From NCBI GenBank assembly GCA_025617745.1, contig CM046870.1, forward strand, positions 6,139,618 through 6,203,617: 64,000 nt of DNA, in the 5' to 3' direction. Made by a program: the position numbers and the translations under genes. Source of the stretch: Heliocidaris erythrogramma (Eukaryota; Echinodermata; Echinoidea; Camarodonta; Echinometridae). The notes below the pieces were generated by a model. That model had not been told where the DNA came from. It did not search any database and was given only the letters and a program-made list of their open reading frames with translations. Positions 14,501 to 26,500 of this stretch are shown here, piece by piece; the stretch's first letter is position 1; every line of letters starts with the position of its first letter.

Positions 14501-17500
14501 TTTTTTTTTACCCATTCCTAAAGTGGCATAGGGAATACATTTAAGGTGATGTTCATTGTTTAATTGTTTATTGCTGCTGTTGTTGTTTGTTATTGTTGCT
14601 ATAGTCGTTGCTAATATTTGTTTTTCATTTTCACAAGCTGCTATTAAGTGAACATGCTAATACTGCTTGTTAAAAAAATGACATTTTCCACTTTAACAAC
14701 TCAAAGGTTTGTCATTTAATTTACTTCAAATTGGCACACTGTAAATTTGAGCGTTGCACATGTATGTGCAAATAATAAGGCAGTTTGATGGAAACTTTGT
14801 GGTTTTTTAAATTTTACTTTGGATCTAAGACTTATTTGATTGTATTGTATAGGATATAGATATAGACATGGATCCCATGATAGTGACTACATATCCTGTG
14901 TTGAGAGCCAGAAGGGCGTTAACTCTGTGTAAAAACATATGAGTTAACGCCCTTCTGGCTCTCAACACACGATATGATGATGTTGTGAATGTACAAAATT
15001 TAGACATGAAACTAATGATGATGACTATATTTGCATTTTTTTTATAACAGGAAGTAGAGATAGACATAGAGCTACCTCAGACTGACGGGGGATCTTCATC
15101 GTCTGGTCCATCCTCTGAGCCGAGACAACAGCTACAGCAGCTCATCAACAGAGATATCAAGTTCCTTGAAAGCCTCAGAAACGTCAAGGTCAGTCACAAT
15201 GTCGGTCTCAATGTCACTCGCAATGTCATTAGGTTTCATTTGAATACATGAGAGGAAGAAAGGTACATCTCCATCAAAACAGTTTCTTTAGGTATTAAGA
15301 AGAAAGTTAATACTGTATTTTGGTATATTTAAGAGACAGAACATTTTCCTCTTCATGCTTGAAATAATGTGTTTATTTATCACAGGTTCCCTGAAGATGA
15401 AGATTATCTTTAAAATATTTTGTTTTTCTTCACAACTTAATCTTTTTGTTTATGGAGTTGAGTCTAATTGCAACTCTAAGCCTGACCCTTTATCTTTGGA
15501 AAAATAGAGCTCCAAGCAGATATCATAGCAGCAAATATCTGGCCACCTTTACCTGTTATGTTTTACCTGTTATGTTTTGGCCTGTTATGGGTGCCTGATA
15601 CACTCAATATCAAAACGTAAGTGTGCTGTAGCATTAGATATTTATTGAAAATTTGTCTCTCCATGTAATTTATTTGACAGACGTTCACCTTCCTGCATGC
15701 TGTATCACAGCTATGTCACAGCGATACAGAGTTGACTCACTCGTTCTGGGTTCATCTGTTCCCTAAAGTATGGAAGATCCTCAGTGAAAAAGAACAAACG
15801 GTAAGAAAAATCTCAGCTTTCTTATCAATTTTTATCCTCGTGCAGTCTGTTATGTTGTTCATAGTTTGTGATAATAATAGTTGGATTTATATAACACTTT
15901 TTTCCCCGAGGTTACAAAGTGCTTAGAACTTTATATTACTCCCACTTTTGTAAGCTACTACTATTTTATATCGTACAAATAGTTATCATAATTGTGTTCT
16001 CTCGTAGACCCTGTCCCAAGAAGTGAGTCCATTCTTGTGCAGCGGTAGCCATCACTATCAAAAGGATGCTCCCAGGAGTACCATACACACCTTTGTTGAA
16101 GCAGTATCAAGATGTAGTCCTCCTATTACCATCAGACCTTGTGTTCTTAAGGTAAGTTCTTTGTTAGAAGGATAGCTTATAAGCATTATGTAATTTCCAT
16201 CGGAATGAAATTCACAATAAAGGTATCTTTTCCTGTTTTGGGAAGGAAAACATTAACAAATTTAGTCGAAACACATTGCTCAACACTCAAGTTCTCGGGC
16301 AGGATTTATCCGCCCATGTCATGGATCGTGTTAAAAGTGAAATGATAAATCAGAGTACTAGGCCTTTATGCAACAAGAAACATTGCTCTTTCCAAGCATG
16401 GGAGTGCAACTTTCAAAACTTCTGCAGGTCAGTGATCGTTGACAGTACCTTTTTTTATTTTTTTTGTAATGTAATTCCATGAATATTTATCTTGAAATTG
16501 AAAGGTGTGTGTGAAAGACGATAAAGAGCAAATGTCAAGATGTTGACATTTAGCACTCCAAAAATCAATAGACTAACTCTAAGTAGGGATTTAAAACCTG
16601 GACTGAAGTTAGTACCGGTATGCTTAATTACAAGTTTTTCTTTCTCCACAGTACCTTGGTAAGAGTCACAACCTATGGCATCGCTGTATCCTGATGTTGG
16701 AACAGAACGCTATCACCAGTGGGTTCAATAGTCATCACCGACCACGGACCACCAGCGTCTACGACTTCTTTGAACCTGATAATACAGCTGCTATGCAACA
16801 GGTCAGTGACTATCATTTTATGTGATATCGTACAACAACAAGAAAATGGTGTCATCCATGAATTTGTGATTATTGGCCTTTTGAACGTATTTGTAGCCTA
16901 TGTTTGGGCCGTGTTTCATGAAATTTGTTATCAATAACAAGTTACAATAACAGTTTGAAGCTACTAAAATACTTGCATCTGATTGGCTGAGAGCAAATTT
17001 GTCATAGAAATGAGGTAGTTGTTACTGATAACCAGTTTTATGAAACAGAGCCCTGGTCACCCTTCACTTGCATGTAAAATCTTCAATGGACATTCAGGCC
17101 CAAATTTACAAACCTAAATTTACCTCCGTAGGCGTACTAAAATAAGCGTAAATAACCTCACATTGCCGATGCGCTCGCCTAAAGAAGATACATGTATATA
17201 ATTGGGTTGGATTCCGTGCGCACGTAGGCTTAAAAAACCCAGGAGGGGGTTTAAACCATAGTTTAAAATAAACCTCCTTTGTGAATTCGGGCCTCAAGCA
17301 AGACTGAACATTTTAAGCCACCTACGCAAAGATTGTCAATATAATCTTGCTCGTAGCAATTGTTAGTCTAACAATGAATATAAAGCTCTATCTTTCATCT
17401 CAAGGACATGAAATAGTTTTACTATTTTACTCATGACCATTAAATATTTGTATATTATATTCTGTTTTGTACAGGAGACATTAGACTCTCTGTCTGAGCT

Positions 17501-20500
17501 GTATGAGAGGTTAGAAGAAGAGGACCTATGGGCGGGACTATGGCAGAGGAGATGCAAGTTCCCTGAGACTACTACGGCTCTATCCTATGAACAACAAGGA
17601 TTCTTTGAACAGGCACAGACCACGTATGAACAGGTTAGTCTACATTGATACTGTGTAGTACGATTCTTGCTTTAACATGGAGAAGGTTTACGGTTCACCA
17701 TGTGGTTACCGTATTCGCCGGCGGAAAGGCCGCACTATTTTCACTCCAAATATGATCCCAAAGTCGGGGTGCGGCCTATGGGCCGCAACAGAGAAAAATA
17801 AACTGCCTCCAAAATCCCCACACGTATTGGAATGGACGGGACCAACGTTAGATCTAACACTACACTACAGTAGGCCCCCTAAGCCTGTGCTCTATCTCCA
17901 ACGATGTAGATCTACTTATCTTTCAAGTACTGAAATATTTTCAGTAATAAATATAATTCAGAACTAATAACTACATATCTTATCAATATAGTTACAAACA
18001 CGGCCTCGTTGGTCTTCCGAGGCTGACAAAGCACTCGTACGAAGCTCTCTATTGACGCTGATTGAGCTCTAGTAAAGTGCTGAAATCAGCCACCCCGCCC
18101 GGTAGATGTTTTCTGTGCTATGGGACGCCAAGTGTGCCCTGACTGCTTCTGTTACAAAATCACCCTGCAATTTTACTTTTGTAACAAAATCTAAAGTGGG
18201 GATGGATTTTGTAACAAAATCATTAGTGTGGATAGATTTTGTAACAAAATCACCAGTGGGGATTGATTTTATAACAAAATCATTGCTTTTGTAACAAAAG
18301 CAGACAGGGTACACTTGGCGCCCCATAGTAGGGGCTTTGTAAGTTTTAATTTGTCTTTTGAGCACACCCTTTGTATGTGTTGAGATCAATGGCACCCCCT
18401 CAACCTCCGCGCTATTTCAGTGCGGTTGTATCCTTGCCGGATCCTTCACGGAGATGTATGTATTTTGTATGGAGAACGGACATTATCGCAGAGGATTTTT
18501 CATAGCGCATGTGACGTGCGCGTTACCCTGCATTGTAAGCATAGACCACTGACCTCTACCACAAACCACATCGCTCTCGGAAGAGTAACATGGCTTCAAG
18601 TGCTCGCACGCGCGGGAATGGGCGATGATCCGTCCAGGTGGTAGAGGTCAGTGGCATAGACATTGTAAGTCGTGGCAAAGAGCTTAAAAGCTAAGATAGG
18701 GCATTCCCAAAATTTTATGTAACGTAAGTGGCCTCATATGGGGAAGGCCAAGGGCGCCCTTCCCTTGGCCGTTACATCGGACCCTTTACACAATCGGGAG
18801 AGTGTCCTATCTTTCTTTTCACGATCTTTGGTCATGGCAAGCCCATGTTTCAGCTTGCAAATCGTCGTGACGACGTTTTCAATTTCCTCTTCGAAACCAT
18901 CATGCTGTATTATGTATTTTTCTGTCTTTGGATGTCACATAGGGAACCTTTGATGGAATATGCACCTATGTAAGATATCTCTTCACGGTTTTTTAGAGTG
19001 GTGGAAACATTTCCTTTCCAATTTCATTTGTGATTGTGCCTCAATTTGCGAGTTGCATTCACGGTTGATAGTCCTATTTGTTGTCGAACTTTTACTAGGT
19101 CTAGGAGACGGCATGTACCGTATACTTACCGGTAGTCTACAAAGATGTATGTGTTTGCGAGTAGTACTAGCGGCTTCGTCAGATTCTCTTCAACTAAAGT
19201 TCAACTTTTTAAATTCTTAATGACATAAAGCAAAGACATCTAGGAATAATCGTCTTCAAATAGTCAATACAATAAAAAGTTTGGCCCTTGTTTTTTCGTT
19301 GTATGATATTTGGGGAGGGGGGGCAAAATTTCTTATGCTTGTGATTTTCCTCATATTTTTTTTTTCTTCAAATGAGTTGTCAAAGTTGGGGTGCGGCCTA
19401 TCCGACGCTGCGGCCTATCGGCCGGCGAATACGGTAGTCCTGAAAAGGACTATTGAGTAAGAAGAAGAAAGTGGAGAAAAGTTGAGAGGAAAAGAAAAGG
19501 AAAGGCAAGATAGAAATTCAGAGAGTGTAGAAGTAATTTTTCTTGAAAGTGTGAAGTCCTGAAAAGGACTGTAAACCAGATGAGAAGGCTGAGAGTGGCT
19601 TGCTTTGGGGTTCAAGAGGTCCTGGGTTCGACTGCCGGACAAGCCCCCAATTTGTTGGTTTGGGACGATTTAAGTTATAAAATAATATATAATTTTCTGT
19701 TGAGACCAAAGCTTTGGCAATAAGGATATAAAAGCATATGTATCGGTCTATTTATCCTCCCTCTGTTTGATTGGAATCTTTGATTGCAGGCATTAGCCAA
19801 GGCGAGGTCTGAGCATAACTCCGGACCGGCGAGTAACATGCTCTTCCCCGAGTACCATCTATGGGAGAGCCACTGGGTGCGATGCTGCAAGGAACTCAGC
19901 CAATGGGATATCCTGATGGAGTATGGTAACACCAAGGGACACACCAACCCTCAGCTAGTCCTAGAGAGTGCTTGGAGGGTGCCCAACTGGGGGGCCATGA
20001 AAGAGGCACTCGCTCAGGTAACTACTGGATCAATTTTTTTGGATTGATTTTTCACTTTTAACTTTTGACAATTTAGTATGCATTTACCACTTGTATACTT
20101 AACTGTTCATGATGTAATTCAGTGTAACACTGAACAATTTGGTAATAAATGAATAGAATAACAATAAGAACAACTTTTTATATTTATTTATTTATTTTTT
20201 GTTTCATGCATCATCTAACTTACAATCATAATTGAGTTGGTGCAATAACATTGTAAAATGTGCACAGTGTCATACTTAATTTGTAAATGTCAAACGCAAT
20301 TGTTTTCAGGTTGAACAGAGCTGTCCCCGTGAGATGAACTGGAAGGTCAATCTATATCGAGGTTTCATTGCTATCTGCCATCCTGATGAAAAGAACCTAA
20401 CACTGGTAAGGAAATCATATCATCTCTCATTGTAGTATTGTTTCAACTTGCATCTTGTTGAAGAGGGGTCCCAGCTAACCTGGAAATCAGGGAAAACCTA

Positions 20501-23500
20501 GAAAATGAGTTTCATTTTTCTAGTCGAGTGGGAAAAGCCAAGGAATGTGAGAAAAATCAGGGAAACCTCATGGAATTTCATTGGCCCATAAAGAAAGAAG
20601 TCAGTTTCTTATATTTTGCCTCATGTCCAACAGCGTGTACACTGCATGATCGCTATGGGTTTTTTCGTGTGTGAAATATCGTAAGTTATCCTGGAATTTT
20701 GATGCCTTATCAGGAAACAATCAGGGAATAGCTGGGAATCCTGATGAAATAAATATAGGAAATATATAACAATTGGTCATGTAAATGTGTGGATTCTAAT
20801 TATTAATATATTTTTTTTTTTTGTGATGATGATGTCAGATTGAGCGACTGGTCGAGATGTCCAGCAAGCAAGCCTTGGAGGAATGGAGACGTCTACCCCA
20901 CTACGTGACCCAGGCCCACACCCCTCTCCTCCAAGCTTCCCAGCGTATCATGGAATTACAGGAGGCTTCACAGGTCCATCATGGTCTTCAACCAACCAAC
21001 CTGGGACGCAATCAGAGTCTACATGATATGAAGGCCATCGTCAAAACATGGAGGTCAGTCAGCTGGTATTGTTTGGCTCTGTTGCTTTCTATTCATTACT
21101 GGTTCTGCAACACAACTGCTCTGCGGTCAATATACCACTTTTACTGAATTCCTAATTTCAACCCTTGACCAAACACTTAATCCAAAACCTTATTTTAAAC
21201 CCAGTTACAACCCTAGCTCTCACCCTTTATCTTTAAAATAAAATAGAGCCTGCATCACTGAATCATAAATTTCAGACAACTGGTGTGTGCGCCCTCTATT
21301 ATTAAAATGAGAACAGTGTCTGAACCAAAGACATCAAAAATTGTCACCTTTGGGTTGTGTCTTAGAAGTAATTCTGAATGATTTAAAACCATCTTGATGA
21401 ATTTGTCCACTAATAGTTTTTGTTTTGTTTTTCAGGAATCGTCTACCAATGGTGTCGGATGACCTGAGTCACTGGAGTGATATCTTCATGTGGCGCCAGC
21501 ATCATTACCAGGCTATCGTACAAGCCTATGACAATTCTTCAAGTACATCACAAGATAACGTAAGTCGGATCATTACCAGGATTTTGGCAAGACTATGAAT
21601 TTCGTTGTTGTTGTTGTTGCTTGCTAGGTGCCTTTTCTGTTCCAAACAGAGGATCAAGGGTCTCCATCTACTTCTATCTCTGGTTATTTGAGCTACATGT
21701 ACATGTACTAATACAAGTCAGCTAATATATGTTAGCGTATTGAAGAGATCCGTGTACAAATGTATTTGATAGTCTGCTCTGCTTCTCTTTTTGTGAAATT
21801 TTTCAGTTGATATCGTGTTCTCTGAAATTGACAGTGGAGCAGTTGTCACAGCAGCATGGGGGTGTTGTAGAACCACACAGTGTATCAAATTATTTTAATT
21901 CTTAACATATCCATTGTTTGATCTATCAGCAACAACACAACCACACGATGTTGGGAGTTCATGCGTCAGCTCAGTCGATCATCAACTATGGCAAGGTAGC
22001 CAGGAAACATAGTCTGATTGGTCCTGCTCTAGACTCACTTAGCAGGTAAGAGTGTTATGATCGTGGTGATGGTGGTGGTGATGATGATAGTGATATTAAT
22101 GATAGAGATGATTGATGATAATGGTATTGATGATCATGACAGCGATGATGATTATAGTGATGATAATGATGATGGTGATGATGATGATGATGATGACAGT
22201 GCTAATGACAGTGATGACGCTGGTGATGATGATGGTGTTGATGATAATCATCATCATAACCATAATGGTGGTGGTAGTGGTTTTAATGATGAGGAAGCAT
22301 TCTGTCGAAACAGTCATAACACTCATTTTGCAAAATATTATTTAATCCTCAGAATCCACACAATCCCAAGCGTTCCTGTCGTAGACTGCTTCCAGAAGAT
22401 TCGTCAGCAGGTCAAGTGTTACCTCCAGATGGCCGGGACGATGGGTAAACAGGAGCTACAAGAGGGATTAGAGGTCATCGAATCCACAAACCTCAAGTAC
22501 TTCAGCCGGGAGATGACAGCTGAGTTCTATGCTCTGAAGGGAATGTTTCTTGCCCAGGTTGGAAGGTCAGTCAAGAAAGTGTCTGCTTCTCTAGAAAACT
22601 TTACTTAAATTTCACTAGAATTGGAGTATAGATCTGGGTTGGTAAAACTATGTTATCTTTTAACATGTTAATTAGAGGTATGTTTATGAGGAGGCGCGAA
22701 TGCTCAGTAATATAGCAGCAGTTTTGTAAAAGCAAATTCCTGGGTTCGAAACCAAGTCGATGTTTGGTAAGGCAATAATCCTTGTTACCAAGTCTGTGGG
22801 GTTGGCGTTAAAGCTGTAGTTTTCTTGTTTGCTTGCTAACAACCATACACATGCTTTCTTAGCAGTCAGGTGAAATAAACCATCAAACTACAATGTATCA
22901 AATAACCAATTGTCTTGATCATATCCATGGGATGGATATGTGCAGAATATGAATGCAGCAATTGTTACTATTTCTTTGTCATTATAATGAATGAGTTTGT
23001 GGATATTTGCTTTTGATTGAAATGCTTGAAGGTCTGACGAAGCCAACAAAACATTCTCTGCTGCAGTTCAGATGCACGATACACTAGTCAAGGCATGGGC
23101 TCTGTGGGGTGACTACCTGGAACAGATCTTCTGCAAAGACAAGTAAGATGACTGACGTTGGGAGTTCAGCAAACATTTCTCTTTTGCTTTCAGTTTAATA
23201 AGATAAATTTGCTTCCTTTTTGCTGTTCACGTACCATATCTTTTTATCTTCACCTGTCTAGTAAATTGATTATGTATCTTTCAAGATTTCTTTTTATTGT
23301 GGTCATATGATTCCTATTGGGAATGGGTGATTATATAGTAATGGGAGATAAAAATAAGTTTGTCATGTTAGGTGTTATATTTTGAAAAATGATTAAAAAA
23401 TGATAAAATTGACTAATCGTTAAAAAATGCACACAGTAAAATACATACATGGGTCTATGGGACTACACACATGTGACAACAGAGTTTTGTCCAGAGTTTT

Positions 23501-26500
23501 TAACTCTTTCTAATGGGGTGTTGCAAGAAAGTTGCGATTGATTGCAAGTTGCAACTGATCGGTACTGACCAATCAAAATCATTGTTGCAAGCGCATCTTC
23601 TTGAATGGGCAGACCCTGAACCATTCAGAATGGTTGTTCTAATTTGCTTTACAATTTGCAATTGATTGCAACTTTCTTGCAACACCCCATAAGTCTGTTT
23701 GGAATATGAGGGTATTCCAATAGAAATCCTTTTCATGTTGCATTGCTACTGTGAAAGTCTTCTACTTGGGAATAACAAGGAATTAGAAAGCTTGCAAATC
23801 ATTACTCACCTTAACCGGAACTCAACTTAACCGGAACTCAACTTAACCGGAACTCAACATTCCATTTCATTCTTGCAGACAAATGTCTTTAGGAGAGTCG
23901 GCCATTACCTGTTTCCTGCACGCTTGTCGTCATCAGAACGAGAGCAAGTCCCGTAAATACCTCGCTAAGGTTCTATGGCTCATTACCTACGATGACGAGA
24001 AGGCTGATCATCCATTGGCTAAGGCTGTTGACAAGTATTCAGTCGGTGTTCCGCCCATTCAGTGGTTGCCATGGTAATATATCAGTTCTTCACATTGATT
24101 CAGATTTTCTTCTGTGTTTATAAGTTCTAGAGTGGATTAAAATGACTTCTAAATTATGTTTATAATGCTTGATTATAGACAGAATGAATTTAAGTTTACT
24201 GCACAGCTTGTCATAATGGTATATCACAAGTTTAAATATGACACAGCACAATTGAATTTCTTGTTCTTGATACATGTATCAAAATAACCAATTTATAACA
24301 GTTAAGGGAGATATGTGTTCTGATGAAAGAATTAAGTTTGTTGGGATTAAAAGGAATTTTGATAGTAGAATATTCTACATTTTTGGGGCAAACCTGTTGT
24401 AATATTTATGCGCACAGTTTAGATATATGATAACCTGCCAGAAGAATGTAACATTGAACATGATGGTCTTTATTGCCAAGTTGCTGAATTTAATATATAT
24501 GTGTGATCCATTTTACTCCAGGATACCCCAGTTATTGACATGCCTAGTAGGAAATGAAGGAGATCTAATCATCAACATCTTGATGCAAGTTGGAAGAGTC
24601 TATCCCCAAGCTCTCTACTTCCCCATCAGAACCCTCTATCTTACTCACAAGATAGAGCACAGAGAGAAATGTGAGTTTATTTTTTATCTGATATTTGCCA
24701 CAGCTAAAATTACTCCAAGCTGTCTTTTGTCAAAGATATAGTTTTAGGATTAGGGTTGCAGTTGGGCTTTAGGTTAGGTTTCGGGGCATGGGTGAGGATG
24801 AGGTATAGTGTTTGGTCTAGGATTAAAGTTAAGAATTTTCTTAGTGCAGGGGAGCGTTTCATCAAGCGCTTTGTCAGTGATGTTTACTGACAAATTTGCT
24901 CTCAGCCAATCAGATGCAATGATTTCAGTAGCTTATAACAGTTGTCGGTAAAAATCACTGACAAGACGCTCGATGAAACGCTCCCCAGGACATTGACCAC
25001 GGAGCAGTTGTCACTGGAGTATGTGTTGTACAACCAAGTTTATTAATAAGATTTACATCAAAACCAAGGTAGGATGATAATGTTTTCTTTCATCCACAAA
25101 TGTTCTACATCCAGATGAGAACTCTGTATTTCATGCACAAGACAGAGCACACTATAGAAATGTGAGTTTACTATGAAGATTTATGTCAAAACCAAGATGA
25201 CATGACAAGGTTTCTGTTATGCAGTAAGCACTCTCCTTTCTCATCAGAACCGGAAAATCTTTCAGAATTTTGACTTCCACTGGGATTGTTCTCATGTGAA
25301 TCCTTATCGCTGACCAATATATATTTAAATATTTAACATATTTTTAATCGTACAGTCAAGAGTGGTGATGCATCCATGGGGCGTCGTCGTCTGTCCTCCA
25401 CAGCGATACCAACCAAAACCTCTACCAGCTCTGACCCAACCACGCCCAGTGATGCTGCACCTAGCAACGCTGCAACGGTGTCCAAGGAAGATACCAAAGC
25501 AGATGTGGAAGTCAAGAAAGAGACGAGTACCACCACCACGACCACTGCATCTTCTGCTGGTGGAGGTAATATTCATTTGTGGTCTTGGTATCATCATGAT
25601 GATTGAGTTTGTAAAGTGAAAATGTTTGTAATCGAGTGACCTTTGGTATGCACTGCATGTACATACCTGCGAAATATTCCTATTGTGGAGGAATGATTCT
25701 TATTTTGAAGGAATGATTTTGGGCCTTCATACTATAAAGATAACCCTAGATTCCTCTCTTTTTATGAAAACTTCTGTGCTAAAGCATACACAATACACAG
25801 AATTCCTAATTTTGCCATGAGAGTTTCCTATTTTTTTCGTATGGAAGGTTGGCTGGTATGTGTATGCATGTATTTCAAGGATTTTATTTTTTAATCATAA
25901 GATTTACATTGATGATCATTCTGTATTTTCTGTGCCGACAATTTTCACATGTTTCTCTATCCTACCACAGATGCCACCACCTCGACTACCACTTCATCAG
26001 TAACATCATCGTCAACATCGGATACCACATCCACCACCACCACTACCGCGACCACGCCCTCCACCAGTACCCCTGCTCCTGGGTTAGGTGCCAGTGCGAC
26101 AAACCCCGGTCCTATCCGTGCTTCAGTACCCATGGTGCGATGCTCCAAGATCATGGGGGTACAGAGAGATCTACATCCGATTCTTCTCTCTTCACTTGAA
26201 GGCATTGTGGATCAGGTAATAGCATCTGCCCTTTCAGGACAGGAATTATTTAAGGGCCAAATTGATCACATTTCATTCTTCAAATTGGCCACCTTAATAT
26301 TTTTTCTTTTAGTGCTACATGGTTCTACTTAAGTGTAATGTCTTTGAAAACAATATATATGGTTAGGAATTTTTGTCGAAAAGTTGCCAATTTTGATCAA
26401 AAGCAATGATTTTGAACCTCTCAATGTGTTGCCAATTTAAGGATTCTAAAGCTTATTCTCATTTTTAAAATTCCTGGTATCAAACACAATATGGTCATGC

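Larger units (their letters stand above)
17709..19434. mobile_element. 1.73-kb element with CCGTATTCGCCGGC ends in TRRAP intron 24
   Basis: Left end CCGTATTCGCCGGCGGAAAG and right end the complement of CCGTATTCGCCGGCCGATAG, both followed by GGCCGCA words and a GGGGTGCGGCCTAT block, with TA at each outer edge (17707-17708, 19435-19436). GC content and CpG are higher than around. No transposase was recognised, so non-autonomous. It contains the nested foldback at 18119-18329 and a perfect 17-bp inverted pair at 18546/18638. Confidence 0.75.

Noticed and set aside
14853..14930. Second acidic exon start (GATATAGATATAGACATG) before TRRAP exon 20
   Set aside because: Similarity to exon 20 is short, no donor follows, and hairpin H copy 2 begins within it. 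Too weak to call an exon copy.
19595..19650. GGTTCAAGAGGTCCTGGGTTCGACT, possible tRNA or SINE head
   Set aside because: Only a B-box-like word is present; the rest does not fold or match the SINE bodies seen elsewhere.
22057..22608. 183-residue open frame joining a GAT microsatellite to TRRAP exon 30
   Set aside because: The upstream part is compositional Asp/Met repeat. A clear acceptor at 22352 and phase agreement with exon 29 show it is intron.
25957..26205. Minus-strand Val-rich open frame across exon 35
   Set aside because: It is the shadow of the Thr-rich coding strand (ACC read as GGT/GTG).
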